NCBI GenBank assembly: GCA_947579605.1
Contig: OX388306.1
Span: 2,852,001-2,916,000 of the forward strand
Length of the DNA stretch: 64,000 nucleotides
Direction: 5' to 3'
Source of the DNA: Athripsodes cinereus
Taxonomy: Eukaryota; Arthropoda; Insecta; Trichoptera; Leptoceridae
Shown: one piece after another, positions 20,697 to 31,762 of the stretch
Layout of the letters: the number at the start of each line of letters is the position of its first letter
How positions within the stretch are numbered: the first letter of the stretch is position 1
Translations under genes and position numbers: made by a program
The notes under the pieces: model-generated
The model's database searches: none
Told to the model about the DNA's origin: nothing
The model's input: only the letters and a program-made list of their open reading frames with translations

Positions 20697-20885
20697 AAAA
20701 TCATCTAAAAACAAGTATTTTTTTTCTAAATTATTACTGTTTTCGAAAAATCTCTAGGATTTTTAAAAATTTCTATTCATTTTCAAAATTCAAAATCATA
20801 TAAATTTCAAAATCATCTAAAAACAAGTATTTTTTCTAAATTATTATCTACTGTTTTCGAAAAATCTCTAGGATTTTTAAAAATT
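20697..20885. repeat. two-copy direct repeat, 112-bp period
   Basis: The phrase AAAATCATCTAAAAACAAG...CGAAAAATCTCTAGGATTT occurs at about 20697 and again at about 20809 with small length differences. It is a local duplication in AT-rich DNA. Confidence 0.65.
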
Positions 20886-21092
20886 TATTTTCATTTTGAG
20901 ATTATATTAATGGGACAAGCCTTGATGGTTTGGTAGGTAAAAGTAATAGTCTCAATAATTCATTTCTAAAAACATTTAACTATCAATTTATTCAGAAATT
21001 CATTAGTTTAATGATAAAGTCTCAGAATTTTAATAGAGTAGTCTAGGGTTCGAATTTTCCCATTGCAGATGTACTTAATATTCACAGAACAC

Positions 21093-21428
21093 ACTTTTTT
21101 GTTAGTGTTAAAAGTTAGAAGTAAATGTATTTATGTTAGTCTCATTAACAGACTTTATCTTAAAAAAATGTACCGAAGTCAAGCAATGTTAATATTGTAT
21201 TATTAATTTAATTTACGTGAATCAAATAATTGTCATAATATATTATACAAAATAAGAAGAAATTTTTGGAACAGAGGAAAAAATAATGGTAGTGTTTAAA
21301 ATTTGAAGCAAATGTATTTGAGTTTGTCTCATTAGCAGATTTTATCTTTAAAAAATGTACGTCAAGCAACGTTAATATTGTATTTTTTTTAAATTTATTT
21401 ATGTGAATCTAATAATTGGGATAATATA
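21093..21428. repeat. diverged tandem duplication, about 190-bp period
   Basis: Two blocks share 'aaatgtatttatgttagtctcattaacagactttatctt', 'aaaatgtac', 'gtcaagcaatgttaatattgtatt' and 'gtgaatcaaataatt' in the same order, the first near 21093-21240 and the second near 21285-21428. They differ by many substitutions, so the duplication is old. Confidence 0.6.
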
Positions 21429-21998
21429 TCTGTACCTTAAAGGATAAACCACGGGAGTCACATTACATTAAATGTGCAGGAGAGGCAATTATATGAATTT
21501 TCAAGTTTCAAAACATCATAACTGTCATAATATTTGGAATAATTTCAGTCTGTAAAAAAATATCTTCATTTGATAGGCTATATTTTCATATTTGATAATA
21601 AAAATAATTATTTTATTGATAATATTATAGATAAAATGGACTTCCGTGTTTTATCCTCTAACGATATCTGCACATACATTTGTGGCACCGACTTGAAGTA
21701 ATTGTTTTAAATAGTTAGTATAAACAACGCATGTTGGACTCCCGTGATTTTGGCACTAACAAAATTTTCTATGATTTTTTCTCCCTGATGAAATATTATA
21801 ACAAGTATGTGGGACTTCCGTTGATTTTCCATTAACATTAAATGGACTTCATATATTTATTACAAATGAAAAATCATATAATCAAACAACTTTGGACTAC
21901 AGTATTTTACCCACTAACATAACGTTTTGTCACCAATATATTTGCATTGTTAACTCAAAAGTGGTAAAAAGTGGACTCCCGTGGTTTATCCTCTAAGG

Positions 21999-22499
21999 CA
22001 GTGTTCCGCAAACTTTTTGTGTTCAAGGCACACCTATCAAATCAATAAATTTTAGAGGTACATCAAAGAAAAAAGCAATGTTTATTTAATATTTCTTTAT
22101 TACTTATAAGATCAATATACCTAATATGATATGTTTACTGGGAAATGTGAGCCTGTTTAACTGAGGACAGGCGGTCAAAATTTGGAGCAATCATTGATAA
22201 GGCTGCTCTCATCTCTTCATTAATTGTCCTCAGGCGTTCTTTTTTTCGATTTAATAGTAGTGAGAGTTGAAAATCCTAATTCGCATGATTAGGTTGTGGC
22301 AAATGGTAACAGAATTGCAGCAGCACGCTTTTTAAAAGCATTGGATACTCATTTTTTATGTGCAAAAAAGCGCCTCACTCTTATAGTTCTCAGCTATTTT
22401 AAGTTTAATATCTTCACAAAACCTTGACTTTCTCCACGGCACACCAACTGATGACCACGGTACACCAGTGTGCCGCGGCACACGCTTTGCGGAACACTG
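21999..22499 (-). mobile_element. hAT-superfamily element with 8-bp TSD
   Basis: The ends are perfect 14-bp inverted repeats, CAGTGTTCCGCAAA on the left and its complement on the right. An 8-bp duplication, CTCTAAGG, flanks it at 21991-21998 and 22500-22507. Both are diagnostic of hAT transposons. The interior encodes a degraded piece of transposase on the minus strand. At 501 bp it is an internally deleted, non-autonomous copy. It sits inside the right terminal repeat of the older TIR element. Confidence 0.85.
22140..22266 (-). pseudogene. hAT transposase C-terminal remnant
   Basis: The minus strand reads KERLRTINEEMRAALSMIAP followed by NFDRLSSVKQAHIS with no stop over this stretch. The pattern LRxxxxxxRxALSxIxPNFxxLxxxKQxHxSH is the extreme C-terminus of ZBED5/GTF2IRD2-type hAT transposases. 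The rest of the protein is absent, so the copy is dead. Confidence 0.6.
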
Positions 22500-22512
22500 C
22501 TCTAAGGTACAG

Positions 22513-23960
22513 ACCTTATTAAATAAAATAAAAAAAAACAGGAACAGAAGAAAAATAATATTTAATAAAATAATGCCCGGAAAAGAATTAATAAGTGATG
22601 TCATTAATTTAAAAGGAAAGTTATTACGAAACGACATTTATTGTGTTTTGTTCGACATGATATTTGGGTCATTTCTCATTATGGTACATTTTACTTTTGA
22701 TACTAAATCAACATAACTTATTGCTTGTGAAATAAGATAAATTATATCCATTAACTGTGTTTTTCTTTGGAAAAGAAGAAATACTATATATTCGACGGTT
22801 TTAATATATTTATTTTTATTGTGCAGTAAACCTGTGGAATGAAATGACATTTATGAGAATTTATTGTTTAGTTATTTCAGGACAAAATTAATTACATTAC
22901 TTTTGATTTTTTTTAAATCTTTTCATTTTAATCATTAATCGGTATTACGAACTTTTTGACCATCCTCAAAGGCGGCGTACGGACAGCTGGATGCGAACGT
23001 CAATCATCAAGCATCAAGACGCAAAAGCGGAACAAATATGTATACTGGCGGAGTTTTCAGAAAGAAGGGCTGTTCAAATATTTAATAATATGACTTGAGA
23101 TATTGATATCTTTCGAAATAAGAGAAATTGAGAATATATTGTAGTTATGTCTTAGCAGACTCCACCACCATGTGTTTCTAATGAGTGTCCAAATTGAAGA
23201 AGAATTGTTGATATATAATCTGGATGTCTATTGTTAATTTTGAATTTTGAGAATGCATCGCCCCTCAGTTGTAATGCTCTTTGCAAGAAAAGTCTTATTG
23301 TCTATTTAAATAATAGGTACCTAATTATGATTTAAAAAAAAGACAATTATAATCCTAATTTGAAATTATGATGAGAATGTTCAAAGATATTAATGTACAC
23401 AAAGAAGGGCCCCGTTTATTTTGTTTAATAGTTTTATACTTTCGCTAAAGAACTAGATTCATTATAGTTTGAATATGTCTTCGTAACATCGGGTATAAGC
23501 AATCTATGTCGGAAGATACTTCAGATAAGCCAAACTATCAAGAATTCACAAGAAAATGATCATTGAAATAATTTATATTATATTTGCAGAATAATGAGAA
23601 ATGATATTAGTTTTTTCCATCAGTACAACAACAACAACAATAAAACAAAAACAATACAGATAAAAATTTCCTATTCAGTTTTCCACTATTGAAGAAATTC
23701 CACTGTCTCTCTAGATGTAATCTGTTCTGAGGCAGTGAACTTTTCATTGGAGGCGCCTACTCATACATCTGCCCACCAATATTATTATTAATGAGATTAT
23801 GACAATATGTCTTTTATAACATGACGATTTGTGCCACGTGCAATGCAGACATAAACTTATGACAGTAAGGGAGAAGAGAGAAAGAGAGAGAGAGGAAAAA
23901 GAAAACTTGGAATCATCAATTATGATTTATGAGAAATTAAGCGACCAAAATAACATGACG
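22513..23960. other. AT-rich spacer
   Basis: No gene recognised. A slightly GC-richer patch with CGGCGTACGGACAGCTGGATGC lies near 22971-23035. A purine-rich run of GAGA units lies near 23871-23912. Short open frames at 22468-22716 and 22356-22637 overlap the hAT end and are not credible genes. Confidence 0.45.
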
Positions 23961-23969
23961 GACGAAATA

Positions 23970-24345
23970 TTGAAGAATGGTTGGTAAAATGTTGCGGGAT
24001 AGAGTGAAGAATGAGGATATCAGGAGAATGAGCGGGATGCGAGAAGTGTGTTGTGGAAAGAATGCGTGTAAAAAGTTTCGATGGTTTGGGCATACTGAGC
24101 GAATGCAAGAATGACAAAGAGGATTATTTATCTGAAAGAGGGGGTGTGAGGAAGTGCGGATGGCCAAGAGCCACGTGGCTTGATAACGTGAATCAAATCC
24201 TAAAGGACTGCCGCGTGTTGAGTAAGAGAAATCGGCATGCATGTGTGAGAAACTGGATGAATGTGGAGGAAGCGAAAGAAATTTGTAAGGATAGATCTAT
24301 ATGGCGTTCTGTTCTCTCTGCCTACCCCTCCTGGGACACGGCGTG
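23970..24345 (+). pseudogene. LINE C-terminal pseudogene (TATG-tail family), copy 2
   Basis: The frame has CKNACKKFRWFGHTERMQE-like remnants with a frameshift, then CGWPRATWLDNVNQILKDC, VLSKRNRHACVRNWMNVEEA and WRSVLSAYPSWDTA before TGA. These line up with the copy at 17885-18600 but differ enough to be a sister subfamily. It is 5'-truncated. Confidence 0.7.
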
Positions 24346-24349
24346 AGGG

Positions 24350-25540
24350 TACAAATAGATAGAGATACAGAAATATTGAATCAAAATCGCTCTAATTAAT
24401 GAATAATTACTGTTTTATTTTCTTCAGCCGTGTTCTAAATGAGAATACAAAAGGGTAAAGAAATGAACTGATATTTTTATTGATAATATTTTGTTAAATC
24501 TAATCATATTTTATATCGATATTTTATTATAAAAAAGACAAAACAATATGAAATTTAATATCCTCACTTGATGACAATAGGGAAGTGATGCAATATTATT
24601 GTGTGAAATAAAAATATTTTATTCGAGTATCATGTTCCTTTCTCGTCTACGTACTGAACGATACATTGACGATAGTAAAAAAGCACTGTATATAAACGGT
24701 TTAATGTTATGACATCTATAAATGAATCGACACAAAGGTGTGCCTTTATGCATTGTTTTAAAAAAAGTAAAGATTTTATACTGCGAAATTATTCTGGTAT
24801 ATTTAAATTTATATTTGACTTTGTTTTTTTTGTTGTTTATTTTAAGTAATTATGTAGGTACTTTGTAAACGTGTTGTTTTAACAGCCATACTTAAATTAT
24901 TTAAATTCATTACATAATGATTATTTCTCGGAAATGTGAGAAAAAACGAAAGTAATTGACAAAGATTTAAAATTAAACAAAGAACGTCGAAGCAATTCCA
25001 ATTTCTGAACCAGATTTAAATGTTTGTGATCAGATACTAGTAAGTAAATACCCTTCAAGAGTCTTGTATACCTACTGTAATCAAATGGGGTGTGTTCGAA
25101 ATTCAAATGAATCTGAATTGTTCGATTGCAACTTTACTCGAACGTAAATTGTTATATCTGTAGGTACTTGTATTAGTAATCAAAGTTCTATTAAATTCTA
25201 TGTTCAAAGACCATCTATTCGTTTACGAGGGATCAAGATACTCAAAAGTTCGATTGCTTTTAGGTAGGTATATTGTCTTCGTACAAAGCAATTGACTGTG
25301 GCGTTTTAAACGAATGCAAAAAGTTTTCTACGTGAAGTTGGTTTTTAAAATGTTCGAGTGACATTTAAGTGAAACCTTTGAAATTTTATGGAGAATTATG
25401 TCGATAAATCATTGTAAGTTTTTTCAAACCTCGTTTGTGTGGTATGAAAAATTCTCATATACTTACTAGTAATTCGTTGAAACTATAACATCATTTTCTT
25501 GCGGAATGAACGGTTGAAAAAAATTATAGTGGTCGCTGCT
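24350..25540. other. AT-rich spacer
   Basis: No gene, splice-bounded exon or repeat recognised. The minus-strand open frame at 24921-25106 lacks protein-like composition. Confidence 0.4.
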
Positions 25541-25544
25541 AGGA

Positions 25545-25980
25545 TGAAAAATGCACTTAGACAAAAATGCTGGTGCACAATACCATGCTGGTACCGACTC
25601 TTATGTATACAAGCGAAATTTGGACATGGTTGAAGAGGGACGAAACTGGAATAAATGCTGTGGAGATGCAATCGCTGGGGAGAATGGTTGGTACAACGCT
25701 GCGTGCGTGGAATAAGGATATCAGCAAAATGCGCGGATGCGAGAAGAGTATTGTGGATGGAATGCGTGTCATTAAGTTGCGATGGTTTGGAAATGTGGAG
25801 TGAATGGGTCAAAAAAGGATGAAGAGTAGGGTGTATTTTGTCAGAGGGGGTGTACGAAAGCACGGACGTAGAAGTAGTACCTACTACATGAATCAAATTC
25901 TCGAGGACGGTCGCTTGATGATTAAGAGAAATCGGCATGCATGTATGAGAAACTGAATGAATGTGGGGGAAGCGAAAGGA
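25545..25980 (+). pseudogene. LINE C-terminal pseudogene (TATG-tail family), copy 3, 5' part
   Basis: Pieces reading MLVPTLMYTSEIWTWLKRDE, GINAVEMQSLGRMVGTTLRAW and RWFGNVE occur in one frame to 25803, followed by frameshifted HACMRN-like remnants. The sequence breaks off at 25980 and its expected end (CAACCTACCCCACTTGGGATACGGCGTGA) reappears at about 26413-26445. The copy is therefore split by the insertion at 25984-26398. Confidence 0.65.
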
Positions 25981-25983
25981 TAT

Positions 25984-26398
25984 ATATTTTAGCTGATGTT
26001 TTTAATATTATTTTTATAAACATTTTTTTAATTTTAACTATTTACTTTAACTTTTATTTGTCACTATAACATATTATTTTTTGGCGTATTGAATCTTGCG
26101 CTTCTTACATTAACGCTTATTATTTTTATCTTATTTTATGGTGACTATGTAATGTAGGTATTTTTAGTTCTGTAACTATTCTAATTTTTTTTTTTCGAAT
26201 TTTTAAAGTTATTGTTTTGGGTTTTTTATTTTTGGGTTTCATAGATGGGTACTTTTAATCTGGGAATCTTAATCATATACAGTATTTGTAAACATTTGTG
26301 CATTCTGTAATTGGGTTAATACTATACCTAATTGTTTTATACTATATTTATGTAAAAACCTGTAGAAATGCCAAAAAAGCAAAATAAAATAAAATATA
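25984..26398 (+). mobile_element. A-tailed retroelement 3' end inserted in a LINE
   Basis: About 415 AT-rich bases interrupt the LINE fragment and end in GCAAAATAAAATAAAAT. That matches a non-LTR element's 3' UTR with an A-rich tail. No coding sequence is present, so the family is unknown. The junctions share ATAT, which could be a very short or degraded duplication. Confidence 0.45.
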
Positions 26399-26576
26399 TC
26401 ATCACGGTGTTTTGTTCTCTCAACCTACCCCACTTGGGATACGGCGTGAATTTTTGTAAATAACTCCTGACGTCTTATCCTTTGTAAATGTAAGTTGCAT
26501 TCTCTGCGCTGTAAAAAATAAGACATATTAGTTGGAGTACTTGCGGCATTGCTGAAATTAATAGTCAAATATATTA

Positions 26577-26912
26577 TTGCTATGTGATGTTTACGAATAT
26601 CTGCCTTTCCAGAACCCTTATTTATTTATTTGTGGTGTCGAAACTCAGAAAAACATCAATCAAACTGATCTCCAGTACTGTGCAACACGCATAGCACGTG
26701 GAGATGCGTCAAAAATATCCTTCATGGTGCATGTGACACACGCTCTAGATATAAGGAATCCGCAAGTATGCCAACTTTTTCTAGCCCAAGAATACCTTGC
26801 TGCAGGAGGCGATCTAGACTATAGAACATGGAAAACCCTGAGTCCTCTCAGATATGGTGTAGGAATCTGCCGTGAGAATAGAGGACGATGGGGCTTCCTA
26901 CAGAACCCTTAA
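26577..26912 (+). CDS. unrecognised 111-aa open frame
   Basis: The frame starts with an ATG and ends with TAA. The inferred peptide has a plausible soluble composition (LFLAQEYLAAGGDLDYRTW, YGVGICRENRGRWGF) and is less AT-driven than neighbouring open frames. I do not recognise a family. No splice sites, promoter or neighbours support it. It could be an exon, a decayed transposon fragment, or chance. Confidence 0.2.
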   Translation: MLCDVYEYLPFQNPYLFICGVETQKNINQTDLQYCATRIARGDASKISFMVHVTHALDIRNPQVCQLFLAQEYLAAGGDLDYRTWKTLSPLRYGVGICRENRGRWGFLQNP

Positions 26913-27395
26913 TTAAAGTGGGCTATAATTAGGCTTAAAGTATGCTACTCCTGGGATTCTACGAGCTTGCATTATAATCTTCTCTACATACAAGCCATGC
27001 TTCATAAAATATACAGCTTTTAATAAACGAATGAAGGTAGTTTTTTGAAAAAAAGTCTATAAAAATCTTTTCATAAAATCATACATAAAAGATGAAATTA
27101 TATACAATGTGTATTTCAATACGTTATCATAGTACCTCCAGCCACACTGTATAAATCTCTTTTCACCGTTTATTGTTTTGCACGTGGTCCATTATTCTAT
27201 CAAGGTTTTCCAATGGGAAAGGGTGGGTTTAATCAAGAATTTCCATACACTTTTATTAAAACAATAAATTATGAACCTTTTTCGTTCCACGTAAATATAG
27301 AGATGTTCATAAAATTTTGAGAGAATTCACAGTATAAAACGATTTTAAAATTTGACACAAGCATCAATAAATACTATTACTACTACTACAATACC

Positions 27396-27575
27396 ATTAT
27401 GTTATATCCCACAAGTGGGGTAGCCAGCAGACCAGCTGCATGTTATAAACATGCAAGACGTCTTCTCTGTGCCAATTAAAAATAAGATATTCAAAATGGG
27501 TGGCAAACCTCATCGCTGAATTTGGGATGTGAAATGTCTTTAGTTTTTCGAACTCCTGCCGTTTACAGGACACTT
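27396..27575 (-). repeat. SINE-like repeat (TAG-tail family), truncated copy
   Basis: On the plus strand it starts with TACTACTACTACAATACCAT and runs through 'atcccacaagtggggtagccagcag' to 'aactcctgccgtttacaggacac'. This is the reverse of the family's 3' end and body. The head (GGAGCACCCGGTAAAG) is missing, so it is 5'-truncated. Confidence 0.65.
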
Positions 27576-27625
27576 AATTCAATAAATTTTTATTCAAATT
27601 ATACCAACAATATATTTTTATTAAT

Positions 27626-27788
27626 TTCTGAGAATTTTGATACATGATAATTTATTTTTTTATTACAAAACACAGTTCATTTTTCACTTTAATTAAGATA
27701 TTCAGGAATTAATTAAAGTGAAAATTAACTGTAGTGTTATGTAATAAAAAAAATAAACTATCATCAGTATGAATTTTCACTCTGAGAA
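27626..27788. repeat. foldback element (MITE-like)
   Basis: Two arms of about 75 bases are inverted copies of each other. TTATTTTTTTATTACAAAACAC...TTTTTCACTTTAATTAA on the left corresponds to TTAATTAAAGTGAAAATTAA...GTTATGTAATAAAAAAAATAA on the right, with several mismatches and a short centre near 27705. Non-coding. Confidence 0.6.
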
Positions 27789-28189
27789 CGTAGAATTATT
27801 AGAATTATTGAATTTTTAAAGATTTTTATATTTTAAGTGCATCGAAAGCGTTTCTGGAGAGACAATTTATTTTGAAATAAAGAAAATGTCTCGAAAGATT
27901 AATTTATGATGTAATCGGTAGTCTAATGTAACGGAATTTTGGATTTTCAAACGAGGGATCCCAAGTTAAATCAATTCGCTGCCAACCCACTCTATCTTCA
28001 TGACACAAGCGTATTGCTTAGTGTGAGGATGTTTAGGGTGTATTTGGGTATATATATACAACAAGCGAATGAGAGAAACCTACGTCAGAGTGATAGCTGA
28101 AGTTGGATTTGATTAGTACCTAACCTACCTTCTTTCATATTAGATAGATGAAAATCTGATCATGAAAAGAACGAAATTCGGTTGAAGAT

Positions 28190-28430
28190 CTAGTTGTAGA
28201 ATAATAATGCCTTGGACTCATCAGATCAAACAGGCTGTAACTTCGTTAATTTGTGATGCGGTACAGGTATTCTTATCCAGGTGGCTTAGAACAGAAGAAG
28301 ATAGTGCAGGGCTATCCATGAGGGGCCATCCGGAGATCCCTACCCCAGGAATTGGGGAAAAAATTGAAGAGAATGAGATAAGTAATGCTAGAAAAGCCGA
28401 CAGACTATCAAACGTCGTCATCATAGGCAA
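28190..28430 (+). pseudogene. possible LINE C-terminal remnant
   Basis: PWTHQIKQAVTSLICDAVQV in this frame resembles the RWSDQIKEAAQSSLHGALHM segment of the LINE fragment at 1755-1936, position by position. It is followed later by GHPEIP, where GHDPQ is expected. A tail with AAATAAATAAATAAAT lies at about 28620. The resemblance is modest and could be coincidental. Confidence 0.3.
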
Positions 28431-28639
28431 AGACGTACCTACCTAGAAAAAAGGACTAAATCATCGGTACTTTATCCATTTTCTGAAAGAAAAAAAATCA
28501 TCTCTTTTCTAGAGGGAGGACATCTGTCTACTTTAATGCCTTTTTTCCTACATTTATATAATTTTGTATATATTTGAATATATCTTGTAAATGGTTATGT
28601 GAGCCATAAATTGAATAATAAATAAATAAATAAATACAT

Positions 28640-29285
28640 TTACGTTCATTTTTCAAACATTGACATTGTTTTATCGTAAGTCTCATATCAAAAGAAAATA
28701 ACAGTTATTTACGAATCACAAATGTTCAAAAAAAGAACAGAAACGTTCTCAGTTCTAAATTCAAAACGTTTGAAATAATATTCAACGCTTTCAGCAATCA
28801 CAGGTAGGTACTAAGTTGGTACGGTACCTAACTACAATGAATAGGTATAGAATCTCTATTTTATCTACGATGAATGAATAATACATACAATAAATTTATC
28901 AGAACAACCGTGTACAGTACAAAGAGCACACGATATACATACATAGTATAGACTATTATTAATGTCGTTGCTATTCATAGCGTTTATATCAATTTCAATA
29001 GTAGATAATAATTGGTTTTGCATTCATTGCTTTTAATTACTAATTTTAGCTGCGTCCAAACTGCGGATACGAACAAATGAATGGTTTATTTTGTCACCGA
29101 AAGAGAAGGACTAATTTTAAATGGAAGAAAACAAAAGAATGAACAAAGGTTTTGGAATATTTTTTGTTGCTCCTATGGGCTTGCATTAGCCGTTTCTTGA
29201 CTGGTAGATCTTATAAATGTAGTTTTGTATCGAAATTCGAAAAATAAACTTGTAGTTAAATGATAATGGAAACCAAAAGCTATTT
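28640..29285. other. AT-rich spacer
   Basis: No gene or repeat recognised. Confidence 0.4.
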
Positions 29286-29294
29286 AGATTTTGA

Positions 29295-29490
29295 CTGATC
29301 TCTGTAAAAGGCAGGTTTCCCGAAACATTGTGACATTAATATCTTGAATTCAATGATGAGGCTTGCCACTTATCCTGAATGTCTTAATTTTTTGTTGATA
29401 TGGAGAGAACAGCTTGGATGTTTATAACATGTAGTTAGTTTGCTGGCTGCTCCACTTGTGCGCCGTGATGGTATAGTAGTAGTAATCGCC
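29295..29490 (+). repeat. SINE-like repeat (TAG-tail family), truncated copy
   Basis: AAAAGGCAGG, 'ttgccacttatcctgaatgtc', 'gctggctgctccacttgtg' and GCCGTGATGGTATAGTAGTAG follow in family order, ending in TAG repeats. The head is missing and several substitutions are present. Confidence 0.6.
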
Positions 29491-29494
29491 ATCA

Positions 29495-30235
29495 TCATCG
29501 CCATCAATGCTCCTCTCGGGAGCACAGAAACTAGAGCCTCTTCCATTCAGAACGCGTCTGCGCCAATTGCGTCACGTCTGCCCACGACATTGCCTTCGCT
29601 CTGATGTCGTAGTTCTAGAAACGGTGTATTGTGAAAGAGGGACGCCCGGACCAACGAAAACCTCAGTAACAAAGAACAGTAGTAGTAAAATATTATTTCT
29701 TTTAAAAATCATTTTACCGTCAGATTTTTCATTGTGTGAAACAATAAAATACCTACATATTTTTTTTTATGATTCAAAATCATTTGAATTTAAAAGCGCG
29801 TTAGTGTATGTACACTGGTTCAATGAATAATAACAACTTGAGCTAAAAGGTAATGCGTTACACATCACGAGTTTTAATTCAATAGATATTTTTGCAACAA
29901 AAGCATTTTTCGTTGAGTGAGACCGTATTGCTATTGTTATGAACAAAATGGTTTCAAATTTGTAATTAAAATCCATTTTTATTTTATCACCCATACATGG
30001 TTCTATTGTACCGCAGGAGAATGCCAATGAAAATTTGAATTTTGAAGTACACATGACAATTGAAAATTTGCCTACCCGTGAAAATTATTTTGACGTACCT
30101 ACGAATTTTACATAAAACCTGGTGTATGTTAGTCTTGTTATTAAATTTACTCACCTTAATGATAGGTTTAATTTAATTATTTTGAATGTTTTTTAAATAT
30201 TCTACAATGCACATCCGTTACTTGATTTTTTAAAA
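29495..30235. other. spacer with a GC-richer patch
   Basis: The first 170 bases (to about 29665) are clearly more GC-rich than the surroundings and include ACGCGTCTGCGCC. The rest is AT-rich. I recognise no protein in either strand of the patch. It may be a decayed element or an untranslated exon. Confidence 0.35.
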
Positions 30236-30239
30236 TCGC

Positions 30240-30312
30240 GATCGATTTCGGTAAACCTTTACCATTGACCTTTACCTTTACCATTGATCGATTTCGGTAA
30301 ACCTTTACCATA
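30240..30312. repeat. short direct repeat, 46-bp period
   Basis: GATCGATTTCGGTAAACC, then TTTACCAT, occurs at 30240 and 30286 with an extra CCTTTACC unit between. A two-copy local duplication. Confidence 0.7.
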
Positions 30313-30536
30313 AAATAACTGATATTAATTTAATTATTTTTGCCCCATCTGTTTCCAAAATATCATAAAATTATTATAATTCTCGTAGAGTCCCCGATGA
30401 AGAAAAGGTCAACCTCTTTTTTTCTGTAAATTTTCGAGTGTCTTGTATGATACAAGTGTACCGCACAGAATGCATCAGCAGTCTACCTCCCATATTCATC
30501 GTGTATATGTTCGATTATATATAAGATGTTGAATAG

Positions 30537-31415
30537 CATTGTTAGACACGGCCCGCGTGACGTAGGTACAATAAAGCTCTCATGCCTATATACCTACCTA
30601 CTCGCGCGGTGCGCGCTGTTATCAGCTTGTTATTGTTATCATAATAGAGGCTCCTTCCCTTGCGAAGGTCAACATGTAAATAACCTTCTCGCAGGGGAGG
30701 GGAGTTATTTACGTCAGCCGGTAACCTTGTGCTCCACAAAACCAGCCACTGTCGGTTGGTGCACGGCTGGTGGAGTTCACTTGCTTTAAAAAGAACACAT
30801 TTTTTCAATAAACTCACTCTCTTGTCTACCTGGAGTTTCACTACTACTACCTGACTACCTCTACTGCTCTGCTCGTTTGGAACTGGACTACCACTGCTGA
30901 CTACGCTCTCAACTAGTGATTTAGATCTTGGATATCTAGGCTTCAGCTGTTCTTCGCTCTTCACTTCACCGAAGAGCTTCCGAGTGACTTGGCACTGAGG
31001 TGGTTACCTTGAACCGAGTGAATAGGCCGCCGCGGAGCTTCTTGTGTGCTTAATAGCGAGTGCTATCGGGTTCATTGCCTGGTAGTGAGTGCTGGACGGT
31101 ACACTTGTTAGCCACGCCTAGGTATTGGAACGTTGTCGTGCCGGTGGAAGTAAACATCCCCAGGTCAACGAACGAAGGGAGTCTCTGACGTGCTGTCAAG
31201 GGCAACGGCGGCTAGGCCGACCCACTACCAACGCACCCGGATATACCTACATAGCGAAGCTATTGACATTGAAACGGTGCTGTGTTGTGATCCAGTAACC
31301 CCTCACTCACCCCCGACTCCGTTCATCCGGAGACACAGTTCACTTGTGGCCTGTGGCAGGCTGAGTCGGCCTCTGTCCCGCACAACAAGTATTTGTAAAA
31401 TTTCACGTGTAAGAC
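30537..31415 (+). mobile_element. GC-richer block, candidate solo LTR
   Basis: About 880 bases are distinctly more GC- and CpG-rich than their flanks. AATAG occurs immediately on both sides (30532-30536 and 31416-31420), as a 5-bp duplication would. Inside are a TTTAAAA followed 20 bases later by AATAAA (about 30784-30815), as in an LTR promoter/poly(A) region, and a GTAAATAAC/GTTATTTAC inverted pair (about 30676-30713). The block does not start TG and end CA at these boundaries, and no second LTR or pol gene is nearby. A CpG-rich promoter or untranslated exon is the main alternative. Confidence 0.35.
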
Positions 31416-31639
31416 AATAGTTAAAATTTTCAATCCAGCGATGGATGAGGAAGGTCAACTATTTTGTATGTCAATTTATATTTTTATCGGTACAGAGACG
31501 ATAATCTGCATTTTTGCTACTCGAAGTTTGTCCGTTGGCTATCCCGTTTATGGTTAATTCTGTGATGGTGTGAAATAATTAATGGATATTAACTAACCAC
31601 CATATTAAGACGTGTACTATTTCCAAAAATGGTAATTAT

Positions 31640-31715
31640 CTTGAACTTGATGTTTTATGAATACCTGCCTTTTACAGGACTCTTGAAAACACACAAAAAA
31701 GAGTTAAAAATCTTT
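31640..31715 (-). repeat. SINE-like repeat fragment (TAG-tail family)
   Basis: GAATACCTGCCTTTTACAGGA and 'ctcttgaaaacacacaaaaaagag' correspond to the reverse of the family's 5' part. A short, diverged fragment. Confidence 0.4.
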
Positions 31716-31762
31716 TTTCCCGGAATTTTATGGAAAACTGTAAATTATTTTTAATTAATAAT

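Larger units (their letters stand above)
21430..22512. mobile_element. TIR element with about 31-bp inverted ends, invaded by a hAT element
   Basis: The left end CTGTACCTTAAAGGATAAAC followed by CACGGGAGTC is the inverse of the right end GGACTCCCGTGG, TTTATCCTCTAAGGTACAG, with one or two mismatches over about 31 bases. The motif GGACTCCCGTGRTTTATCC also recurs inside (near 21640, 21735 and 21970), so the interior is built of related subrepeats. The right end is split by the hAT element at 21999-22499 and its 8-bp duplication. No transposase frame is seen. The superfamily is unknown. Confidence 0.6.

Noticed and set aside
22356..22716. Two overlapping 80-90-aa open frames
   Set aside because: They straddle the hAT terminal repeat and its TSD and have no protein-like features.
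29507..29830. 107-aa open frame in the GC-richer patch
   Set aside because: No domain, no splice sites and no supporting context. Its 3' half runs into AT-rich noise.
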